Assembly: GCA_938038645.1 (NCBI GenBank)
Contig: CALHTA010000329.1
Coordinates: 1 to 7,637, forward strand
Length of the DNA: 7,637 nucleotides
Direction: 5' to 3'
Origin: an uncultured Thiotrichaceae bacterium
GTDB taxonomy: Bacteria; Pseudomonadota; Gammaproteobacteria; Thiotrichales; Thiotrichaceae
Position numbers and translations under genes: made by a program. Shown here in pieces: positions 1-6,061 of this stretch; positions within the stretch are counted from its first letter, which is position 1; every line of letters starts with the position of its first letter. The notes under the pieces were generated by a model. That model had not been told where the DNA came from, did no database searches, and was given only the letters and a program-made list of their open reading frames with translations.

Positions 1-503
1 GTTTTTGAATTTACTAGTGAGTAGACAAAGCCCAACACGGGCAAAATGATACCCAGCTCAATAATCAGATTCCTCCAAAAGTAATAATTAAATATATTGG
101 GTTTGCCCGCACTAGGCAAAATACCAATGGGTGAACTAAACCCTTCGGTAATAAATGGCCAAGCAATTGGATTTTGGGTAACGCCAACCAGCGCATCTAA
201 CACTAAGTGGGAAAACGCTGCGGCTAAGAATATCCACAGTAAACTCAACTGAGTAGTGCCGGCAGAAAACACCTTAACGACACTCCAAGCTACCAAAGCA
301 ACTCCCGTTACAAAGACTAAGGAATGAGTGATTCTAGGATCAGGTCGCCAATCAAAAAGCCAAAGCAATAGATAATCGATATCTGGGCTTAAACCTAATA
401 ACCCAGCGATCAATAACAGCGGTAACGATTGCTTAAAGGTTTTCGGCCGAGCCAATGCAAAACAACTGGCGCCGACTACAGCATGAGCCACGAAAGATGA
501 CAT
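1..503 (-). CDS. YdjM/DUF457-family inner-membrane metal-dependent hydrolase (C-terminus cut by window edge)
   Basis: Reading the minus strand from an ATG at 501-503 gives 167 codons with no stop before the window edge, so the C-terminus is missing. The protein shows the signature of the YdjM/DUF457 (LexA-binding, inner-membrane putative hydrolase) family: an early His in SFVAHAVVG (His7), GLLGLSPDIDYL (Asp41, Asp43), ITHSLVF (His60) and FSHLVLDAL (His99, Asp103) followed by AWPF. These His/Asp residues are the expected metal ligands, and the segments between them are hydrophobic enough to be membrane helices (about 27-49, 61-79, 86-106 and 145-164). The start lies 13 bases after the stop of the alpha/beta hydrolase gene with no clear Shine-Dalgarno, so it is probably expressed by read-through of the same operon. 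The substrate of this family is not established, and a role in osmolyte metabolism is not implied by sequence alone. Confidence 0.85.
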   Translation of the reverse strand, partial: MSSFVAHAVVGASCFALARPKTFKQSLPLLLIAGLLGLSPDIDYLLLWLFDWRPDPRITHSLVFVTGVALVAWSVVKVFSAGTTQLSLLWIFLAAAFSHLVLDALVGVTQNPIAWPFITEGFSSPIGILPSAGKPNIFNYYFWRNLIIELGIILPVLGFVYSLVNSK

Positions 504-516
504 TGAAAGATTACAT

Positions 517-1260
517 TTATTCTGTGTTTAAAAAGTCACGCAAGATAGCATTGAATAAATGCGGTTTCTCAAGGTGAACAGCGTGAGAACAACCCGCCAC
601 CACACTTAAACTGGCGTCAGGAATCTGCTTCCAAAGCATCTCAGGAAGCGGCCAGTGATATGACTTATCCTGATCGCCCCACAATACCAGTGTCTGGGCT
701 TTTATGTTTGGCAGGGCTTCCACACCAGACCAAGATTCCATCGCCGTCAGTCCGGCCTGAGCGGCTTGCAAACTAGACATTACGGCTATATCGGCACACC
801 CGTCATAACCTGTTCCACTTTCTCCACCAATAAACCATTTTGCGGAAATGCGTCTTGCCGTGCTCTCAACACCATCGGCAACCACCCTATTTCGAGACTC
901 TGCAATTGTCTCAAATCTTCCGGGCATAACACCAATTGGCCCCGTTCCATAAAGCACTAACTTTTCAACGCGAGAAGGCGCTAACTTGGTAAGCTCTTGA
1001 GCGATCATGCCGCCCATAGAATGCCCAACCAAGTAAAACTGATCGATGTTTTGTTTGTCTAGCTCGTCTATCACGTATTGAGCAAAACCAGTAATTGTTT
1101 CAGGGGCATCAAGCTGCGCATTCAAACCAAAACCGGGCAAGCCTGGCGTAATGACAGTAAACTCATCTGAAAAGTGCTCAACTTGAGAAGCCCACTGTGG
1201 GCTTCCACCTAAATATCCATGAACAAAAACCAATGGTTTTTTAGTGGTCGATTCAATCAT
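517..1260 (-). CDS. Alpha/beta-fold hydrolase (MhpC/RutD-like), coupled to a betaine-type ABC transporter
   Basis: A complete 247-residue single-domain alpha/beta hydrolase with no signal peptide, so cytoplasmic. Visible features are the oxyanion-hole strand VFVHGYLGG (His14-Gly15), the nucleophile elbow VGHSMGG (Ser81), LVLWGDQD (catalytic acid probably Asp198) and CSHAVHLEKP (catalytic His226), giving a complete Ser-Asp-His triad. Residues about 110-180 form the lid, which usually sets substrate choice. The length is typical of small esterases, C-C hydrolases and enol-lactonases; sequence alone does not separate these. Its ATG overlaps the permease stop codon (ATGA), so translation is probably coupled to the transporter. 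This suggests action on an imported compound, possibly an ester of choline or carnitine, but that is inference. The fold and triad are secure; the reaction is unknown. Confidence 0.93.
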   Translation of the reverse strand: MIESTTKKPLVFVHGYLGGSPQWASQVEHFSDEFTVITPGLPGFGLNAQLDAPETITGFAQYVIDELDKQNIDQFYLVGHSMGGMIAQELTKLAPSRVEKLVLYGTGPIGVMPGRFETIAESRNRVVADGVESTARRISAKWFIGGESGTGYDGCADIAVMSSLQAAQAGLTAMESWSGVEALPNIKAQTLVLWGDQDKSYHWPLPEMLWKQIPDASLSVVAGCSHAVHLEKPHLFNAILRDFLNTE

Positions 1261-2804
1261 TTATTGCTGTCACCCTGCACGATCCTATCAAGAATCATTG
1301 CACAGAACAGAATCGCAAAACCGGCCAAAATACCCTGACCAACGTTGGCATATTGCAGCGCTTCAAGAACGTCTTCACCCAAGCCTTTTGCACCGATAAG
1401 TGATGCAACGACCACCATTGCTAAACTCAGCATAATTGTTTGGTTGATACCCGCTCGTATCGAAGGCGCAGCCAGAGGCAAGTCGACTTTAGTCAACAAA
1501 TACCATTTGCTTGCACCAAAGGAAATAGCCGCTTCCCGAACATGATCAGGCACCCCTCTTAGGCCCAATACGGTCAATCGAACGACCGGTGTGCCACCAA
1601 AAATCATTGTCGTAACAACCGCAGCCGGTTTACCGGTGCCAAAAAAAGCAATGACCGGAATCATGAAAACGAAGGCCGGCATGGTCTGCATGAAATCCAT
1701 AATCGGGCGAATGAATGAATAAAAACGCTCACGCCTTGCACAAAACATACCTAGCGGAATACCGATGATAATAGACAGCACTGCGGCAGTACCCAGCAAA
1801 GCTAGCGTCGTCATCGCCTTTTCCCAAAAACCAAGCAAACCCATGTAAGAGAGGAATGCCCCTGAGAAAATCGCAGCGCGTGAACCTGCTGATAACCAAG
1901 TCAGTAAAATAATAAAGGCAGCGATAACCATCCACGGCGTTTCTACCAAAATTAGTTCAAGGCCATCTAAAACGAAACGGATTCCTTTGGTTATAAAGTC
2001 AAAGAAAACCTCACCGTGTTTGATCGCAAGTGCAAAGAAGTCTTCAACGCCTTGGATACTGGTTAAACGAATTCCTCGGTCAGTTGGAAACTCAATCAGC
2101 CAAGGGAAAACCCCTGGAAAGCTGTAATGGACCACAGTTGCAACGGTAATGATCGCCACAAAGCCTATGGATAAAAAGATATGTTTAGGCGTCATACCCG
2201 AGGAAATTTCAGGGTCGGATAACCAATCAGAGAAACGCTTCTCCAGTAAAGTGTTGGCGAGTATCGCTTGAATGATTTTAATAACCACTAAGCCCGCAAG
2301 CCCGAACGCTGCAATGGTTATACCGGTACTTTCAAGCTGAGTCGCTTCTAAACGAATGCCGCCTATCGTGCTCTCTAATGAGTCAACCGTTCGCTGGTAC
2401 ACATCAATCTTGTCGGTATTATTTTCGATGGCAGAGGCCAGCTGCTGTCGCCGCAACTCAAGCGTCCCTTCAATCTTAGCGATACGCTCCCACGCGCCCG
2501 AAGCAATATCACCAAACAAACCTCGAACAATTTGCACAATAGCGAAAGTTTCTATAATCAGGAAACTCAATCCCCAATTCCACAAGCTGCGACAGCAGAA
2601 CCATATCGGCCCTAACAAACCTGCCCACAGATTAAAGGTCCAACTAAAGCCGGCGCTATTGCCTATTTTACGAAATTTCTTTTGATAGTATTCTGCATTA
2701 GATTGCACGAACTCTGGAATCTTGCCTTCACGCTCCCGAGCAAAGTCATCCGCGCTTTGCATAAGCTCTTCATGAGCAGTCTGAGTTTGTTGAATATCAC
2801 TCAT
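1257..2804 (-). CDS. ProW-type quaternary-ammonium/osmolyte ABC transporter permease with extended N-terminus
   Basis: A 515-residue inner-membrane permease of the glycine betaine/proline (ProW/OpuAB) class. The C-terminal half (about 290-510) is the BPD_transp_1 domain, with membrane helices near 290-307, 330-352, 370-389, 394-415, 453-472 and 489-509. The cytoplasmic EAA coupling loop begins at Glu424 (EAAISFGASKW) and ends with DLPLAAP near 441-447; this loop contacts the ATPase. Ahead of it sits an extension not found in simple ProW proteins: a charged head (1-50), a Trp/Phe-rich membrane segment (53-93) resembling DUF2628, a probable coiled coil (about 105-158), and further helices near 161-183 and 209-227. 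The start is supported by AAGGAG ten bases upstream (2815-2820). The ATG overlaps the ATPase stop, and the TGA overlaps the hydrolase ATG. The transported molecule cannot be read from the permease. Confidence 0.94.
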   Translation of the reverse strand: MSDIQQTQTAHEELMQSADDFAREREGKIPEFVQSNAEYYQKKFRKIGNSAGFSWTFNLWAGLLGPIWFCCRSLWNWGLSFLIIETFAIVQIVRGLFGDIASGAWERIAKIEGTLELRRQQLASAIENNTDKIDVYQRTVDSLESTIGGIRLEATQLESTGITIAAFGLAGLVVIKIIQAILANTLLEKRFSDWLSDPEISSGMTPKHIFLSIGFVAIITVATVVHYSFPGVFPWLIEFPTDRGIRLTSIQGVEDFFALAIKHGEVFFDFITKGIRFVLDGLELILVETPWMVIAAFIILLTWLSAGSRAAIFSGAFLSYMGLLGFWEKAMTTLALLGTAAVLSIIIGIPLGMFCARRERFYSFIRPIMDFMQTMPAFVFMIPVIAFFGTGKPAAVVTTMIFGGTPVVRLTVLGLRGVPDHVREAAISFGASKWYLLTKVDLPLAAPSIRAGINQTIMLSLAMVVVASLIGAKGLGEDVLEALQYANVGQGILAGFAILFCAMILDRIVQGDSNK

Positions 2805-3877
2805 GAGGTTTCTGCTCCTTCGATAACAGTCTGCAATATATCTGGACGTGTAATCACTCCAACCTGCTGACCTGCGTCCTGTACTAAAATCGGTGAATCA
2901 CTATCGATCGCTAGTTGAATTAATTCACTTAATGACGCATCTTCATTCACAATCGGCGCTGTATCTGGAATCGGTCCAATGTTAGCGATGTGCTGATCAA
3001 TATTCTTCATAATTGCATGCGCTTTAACAATCTTCAGTCGAGAAATACCAGCAACAAAATCTGCCACATATTCATTCGCTGGATTCATCACGATATCTTC
3101 GGCCGTTCCGACTTGCACCAAACGACCGTCATGCATAATGGCGATGCGATCACCGATACGCACAGCTTCATCGAGGTCGTGGGTAATAAACACCGTGGTT
3201 TTATTCATCTTCGCTGACAGCTTAATGAACTCATCCTGCAATTGGCGACGGATTAAAGGGTCAAGCGCACTAAACGGCTCATCCATTAGCAGCACTTCAG
3301 GGTTAGCGGTAAGCGCTCGCGCTAAACCAACGCGCTGCTGCATACCACCAGACAGCTCGTGGGCGTATTTATTCCCCCAAGCGTCTAGCTCTACCGTTTT
3401 TAACATATGAGCCGCTCGACGCAGGCGCTCATTTTTATTCATGTTCCTTATTTCCAGCGGCATCGCGACATTATCTAACACCGAACGGTGTGGCAGCAGT
3501 GCGAAGTTCTGGAAAACCATACTAATTTGTTCATTTCGAAACTTGCGTAACTCACGGTTACCCAGTGACATCACGTCCGTTCCATCAATCAGGATTTTTC
3601 CTGCAGTTGGCTCTAGTAGGCGATTAAAGTGCCTGACCAGCGTGGATTTACCACTTCCTGACAGCCCCATGACGCAGAAAATTTCGCCTTTATTTACATT
3701 GAAGCTCACATCGGCAACACCGACAACAGCATTGAATTCTTCCAGAATCTCAGACTTGCTTAGTCCTCGTTCTTTGACAGCTTTAAGTGCCTCATCGGCC
3801 CTGTCACCAAAGATTTTCCATACGTTTGAGACTTCCAGTGAGACTTCACCGGAGGATGGTTTTGAAGAATTAGACAC
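2801..3877 (-). CDS. ProV-type glycine betaine/proline ABC transporter ATP-binding protein
   Basis: A 358-residue ATPase that energises import by the adjacent permease. From the chosen GTG start it shows VWKIFG (19-24), the long insert before strand 2 typical of ProV (about 25-50, rich in Lys/Glu), Walker A GLSGSGKST (71-79), Q-loop Gln123, signature LSGGMQQR (175-182), Walker B LLMDEP (196-201, catalytic Glu200) and H-loop His233 in ITHDLDEA. The last 90 residues contain one recognisable CBS-like unit (DASLSELIQ to GVITRPDILQ); the first unit of the usual pair looks degenerate and the protein is shorter than E. coli ProV (about 400 residues). CBS units in the OpuA family sense ionic strength, so osmotic gating is possible. 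I chose the GTG at 3875-3877 because a GGGG sits 10 bases upstream and the 13 residues before it, from a TTG at 3914-3916, look non-family. Its stop overlaps the permease start. Confidence 0.93.
   Translation of the reverse strand: MSNSSKPSSGEVSLEVSNVWKIFGDRADEALKAVKERGLSKSEILEEFNAVVGVADVSFNVNKGEIFCVMGLSGSGKSTLVRHFNRLLEPTAGKILIDGTDVMSLGNRELRKFRNEQISMVFQNFALLPHRSVLDNVAMPLEIRNMNKNERLRRAAHMLKTVELDAWGNKYAHELSGGMQQRVGLARALTANPEVLLMDEPFSALDPLIRRQLQDEFIKLSAKMNKTTVFITHDLDEAVRIGDRIAIMHDGRLVQVGTAEDIVMNPANEYVADFVAGISRLKIVKAHAIMKNIDQHIANIGPIPDTAPIVNEDASLSELIQLAIDSDSPILVQDAGQQVGVITRPDILQTVIEGAETS
2815..2820 (-). promoter_or_regulatory. Ribosome binding site of the permease gene
   Basis: AAGGAG on the minus strand lies 10 bases before the permease ATG, inside the end of the ATPase gene. 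It fixes the permease start and indicates that the long N-terminal extension is translated rather than being an overcalled start. Confidence 0.7.
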
Positions 3878-3951
3878 GCGATAGTAACCCCAATGACTTG
3901 TTCTGTTCCATTGCAAGAAGCATGGAAGCTTTAATTACTGTTGTACTGAAA

Positions 3952-3978
3952 ATCTGGGCAACTGATCGCTGCCCAGAT
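3952..3978 (-). terminator. Intercistronic hairpin between binding-protein and ATPase genes (attenuator or mRNA-stabilising element)
   Basis: ATCTGGGCA (3952-3960) and TGCCCAGAT (3970-3978) are perfect 9-base inverted repeats around a 9-base loop. Read on the minus strand, the hairpin begins 17 bases after the binding-protein stop codon and is followed by only a short T run (TTTTC including the last stem base), so it would make a weak or partial terminator. In periplasmic-binding-protein operons, hairpins here commonly protect the upstream message or reduce read-through so that the binding protein outnumbers the membrane components. That function is inferred; the stem itself is directly visible. 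Confidence 0.65.
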
Positions 3979-3994
3979 CGAGTCTAACGTCGTA

Positions 3995-4960
3995 TTACAT
4001 GCCTAACCAAGCATCAACACGCTCAGGATTCTTCTCAATCCACTCTTTAGCCACTTCACCTGGCTCACGGCCTTTTCCTGAAATCTCATGAGCAAAGCCA
4101 CTCACATCATCAGCTTTTAAACCAAAACGCTCAAAGAACTCAGCAATAGCTGGTGAACGATCTTTTAAAGACTTAGACCATGCGATTTGAACGCTTTTCA
4201 AAGCATCCTTTGTTGCAACTTTTGACTCTTTGAACCAGTCTGGAGAATCTGAAGGCTGCACCATTTTATAGAGTTCAGGATCAAACTTAGGCTCACTCAA
4301 CATCGTGACATCAAACATGTACCAAACAGCGTGTGGCTTGTAGCAGTAGAAAGCATAACCTTCACCTTTAGCAACCGCATCTTTAATACGCGCCGTTTTA
4401 ACCGCTTCTTCCGCGCGAATCGGCTCAATGAACTCCATCAAGCTGTAATCACGGACTTTTACTTCGTTTACGTTAGCTGACGCCCAACCTGGCGCACCAA
4501 TCCACATTTCGCCTTTACCGTTACCGTCGCTATCCATAAGCTTAGCAACATCAGGGCGACCTAAGTCAGCGATGTCTGTAATGTTGTTATCTTTACCAAA
4601 TTTTGTTGGTACACAGAAACCTTGATTACCTTCATAAGGATTTCCGCTTAGCTGTACTGTGCCAGCACCATCAACGTACTTCTTCGTAAAACTCTCTTGG
4701 TTAGGCAACCAAACGTCAGGATGAACATCGATATCGCCCTTACCCTGATCCATACCTTGGAAGATAGTCGCGTTGTTACCAGGAACCAACTCTGCTTCAC
4801 CACCGATACGCTCAGTAACAACAGCTGCTAGTAGATGAGCAATTGCTTGAGCACCCGTCCAAGACGGTACACCGATATTTACTTTCTCTGCCGCTTGGGC
4901 GCCAAATGATGCAAGGCCTAGAACTGTCGCTAATGACAAGCTCAGAATAGTTTTCTTCAT
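3995..4960 (-). CDS. ProX/OpuAC-type periplasmic quaternary-ammonium substrate-binding protein
   Basis: A 321-residue secreted binding protein. The first 23 residues are a standard signal peptide (MKKTILSLSL, a Leu/Ala core, then GAQA before AEK), so it should be periplasmic. The mature part has the OpuAC/ProX layout: a first strand VNIGVPSWTG, GDIDVHPDVWLPN (76-87), DSDGNGKGE followed by WIGAPGW (143-159) as in ProX, and FYCYKPHAVWY (204-214). Trp34, Trp84, Trp153, Trp159 and Trp213 are candidates for the aromatic cage that holds a quaternary amine. Cys116 and Cys206 are the only cysteines and could form a disulfide. I start at the ATG at 4958-4960 because GAGGAG precedes it by 5 bases; a farther ATG at 4991-4993 would place charged residues before the signal peptide. 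It is first in the transporter operon. Substrate could be glycine betaine, proline betaine, choline or a related osmolyte. Confidence 0.93.
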   Translation of the reverse strand: MKKTILSLSLATVLGLASFGAQAAEKVNIGVPSWTGAQAIAHLLAAVVTERIGGEAELVPGNNATIFQGMDQGKGDIDVHPDVWLPNQESFTKKYVDGAGTVQLSGNPYEGNQGFCVPTKFGKDNNITDIADLGRPDVAKLMDSDGNGKGEMWIGAPGWASANVNEVKVRDYSLMEFIEPIRAEEAVKTARIKDAVAKGEGYAFYCYKPHAVWYMFDVTMLSEPKFDPELYKMVQPSDSPDWFKESKVATKDALKSVQIAWSKSLKDRSPAIAEFFERFGLKADDVSGFAHEISGKGREPGEVAKEWIEKNPERVDAWLGM

Positions 4961-4965
4961 GATTT

Positions 4966-4971
4966 CTCCTC
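4966..4971 (-). promoter_or_regulatory. Strong ribosome binding site of the substrate-binding protein gene
   Basis: GAGGAG on the minus strand sits 5 bases before the ATG at 4958-4960. It decides between two in-frame ATG codons in favour of the downstream one, which also begins a clean signal peptide, and fits high expression of a periplasmic binding protein. Confidence 0.8.
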
Positions 4972-5002
4972 GAAATACGGTTGGGTAGGTCATTGGGATT
5001 CA

Positions 5003-5019
5003 TTGACAATTTTCGTCAA
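5003..5019. promoter_or_regulatory. TTGAC-N7-GTCAA inverted repeat upstream of the transporter operon (candidate operator)
   Basis: TTGAC (5003-5007) and GTCAA (5015-5019) form a perfect 5-base inverted repeat around a 7-base centre, 43-59 bases upstream of the binding-protein start. The minus-strand copy TTGACG could also serve as a -35 element for the operon, but no convincing -10 follows at the usual distance. The symmetric half-sites suit a dimeric regulator such as the adjacent LysR protein. Function is inferred from symmetry and position only. Confidence 0.35.
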
Positions 5020-5061
5020 GTACCTAACTAGACACTACTACAAACACTTAAGAAAGTGGAA

Positions 5062-5097
5062 ATTCATATTTGGACTGCATCTATTCCGATTTGGACT
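5062..5097. repeat. Two 15-bp direct repeats, 21-bp period, in the divergent promoter (candidate regulator binding sites)
   Basis: The sequence ATTC-NN-ATTTGGACT occurs at 5062-5076 (NN = AT) and 5083-5097 (NN = CG), 13 of 15 bases identical, including an exact 9-base core ATTTGGACT. The 21-base period is two helical turns, so both copies face the same side of the DNA. The second copy ends 21 bases before the LysR start and overlaps the expected -35 position for a possible -10 TATGAT at 5108-5113, a place suited to autoregulation. The repeats are directly visible; binding by the LysR product is inference. Confidence 0.6.
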
Positions 5098-5118
5098 AGT
5101 TGAATGATATGATTAGCT

Positions 5119-6048
5119 ATGGATATAAAACTACTAGAAGATTTTGTTTGCCTGGCCCGACTTGAAAACTTCACTGCTGCTTCCTTAGAGCGCAATATTA
5201 CTCAGTCTGCACTGAGCCGCCGCATCAAAGCCCTAGAAGTTTGGCTGGGTGCCAAGCTCATTCATCGCGACAGTAAAAACTTCGACTTAACGGTAGAAGG
5301 TCGAGTATTTATTGCAGAAGCAGAAGTAATCGTCCGTCGATTATATAATGCGCGTGAAGCTGTAAGCACCATGCAGCAGAAGCAACAGATAGAAATTGCC
5401 GTGGCTGCTCAGAACTCCATTGCTCAAACTGTATTTTTAGAATGGGCAAAACGGCTTGAGCAAAAGTTTGAGAATATTTACATCCGGCTTTTGTCAGAGA
5501 AATTAGCCGATTGCGTCGAACTGTTTAGTCAGGCCAAAGCTGACTATTTATTCTGTTACTCCCACGAAGCATTAAACCTACCCATCGATGAACTGAAGTT
5601 CTCTGGCATCACTATTGGGCGTGAATACCTTGTGCCTGTAAGCATTCCCGATCAGAATGGTAAACCCCGCTACGCCCTACCCGGATCCCCAACCCAAGCA
5701 ATACCTTACGTAGCCTACGCACATGACTCTTTGTTTGGTAAAGCGGTTGATCAACTGATCCGTGGGCATTCTTATACCTGTTTTTTACAGCGGCGTTTTG
5801 AAAATGCGTATTCCCACACCTTGAAGTCGATGGTGCGTGAAGGGCTGGGATTAGCTTGGTTGCCTGAATCAGCCATCCTGGAGGATCTGGAAAACGGCAT
5901 TTTGTGTCGTGCAGGCGATGAGCTATGGAATATTGGATTTGATGTTAAGTTGTTTCATCGGCATGCGCCAACCTCTAGTACTGAGTTGGCTATATTAGAG
6001 AGCTCATTAGAAATGGCGGCTCAAAACTCACAATCACAAAATTTGTAA
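5119..6048 (+). CDS. LysR-type transcriptional regulator, HypT/YjiE-like branch
   Basis: A complete 309-residue LysR-family regulator. The N-terminal winged helix-turn-helix covers about residues 3-60, with the HTH at about 18-37 (FTAASLERNITQSALSRRIK) and the family pattern that continues with ALEVWLG and LTVEG. A linker helix follows (about 60-88), then the periplasmic-binding-protein-like effector domain (about 90-300). Elements such as ADYLFCYSHEALNLPID, LVPVSIPDQNG and GLGLAWLPESAI (from about 242) resemble, from memory, E. coli HypT (YjiE), a hypochlorite-responsive LysR protein; whether the response is shared is unknown. It is transcribed divergently from the transporter operon across a repeat-bearing 158-base gap, the classic arrangement for a LysR protein that controls its neighbour and itself. 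The ATG has no clear Shine-Dalgarno; a possible -10 TATGAT at 5108-5113 would leave almost no leader. The ligand cannot be read from sequence. Confidence 0.93.
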   Translation: MDIKLLEDFVCLARLENFTAASLERNITQSALSRRIKALEVWLGAKLIHRDSKNFDLTVEGRVFIAEAEVIVRRLYNAREAVSTMQQKQQIEIAVAAQNSIAQTVFLEWAKRLEQKFENIYIRLLSEKLADCVELFSQAKADYLFCYSHEALNLPIDELKFSGITIGREYLVPVSIPDQNGKPRYALPGSPTQAIPYVAYAHDSLFGKAVDQLIRGHSYTCFLQRRFENAYSHTLKSMVREGLGLAWLPESAILEDLENGILCRAGDELWNIGFDVKLFHRHAPTSSTELAILESSLEMAAQNSQSQNL

Positions 6049-6061
6049 ACTCGCAAATGAA

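Noticed and set aside
3441..3884. 147-codon plus-strand open frame opposite the ATPase gene.
   Set aside because: It lies wholly antisense to conserved ATPase motifs, shows Ser/Leu-rich low-quality composition and has no recognisable domain.
3878..3916. In-frame extension of the ATPase to a TTG at 3914-3916 (13 extra residues, MQWNRTSHWGYYR).
   Set aside because: No Shine-Dalgarno, a rare start codon, and an N-terminus unlike ProV proteins; the GTG at 3875-3877 has a GGGG 10 bases upstream and starts close to the first conserved strand.
4961..4993. In-frame extension of the binding protein to an ATG at 4991-4993.
   Set aside because: The extra residues disrupt the signal peptide and are encoded by the strong ribosome binding site GAGGAG of the downstream ATG.
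5003..5008. Plus-strand TTGACA as a perfect -35 for the LysR gene.
   Set aside because: No acceptable -10 follows at 16-18 bases, and it would leave a long leader; it is better explained as one arm of the inverted repeat.
6038..6061. ATTTG/CAAAT arms between the convergent LysR and GGDEF-EAL genes as a shared terminator.
   Set aside because: Five weak A/T-rich pairs and no T tract; too little to call a terminator.
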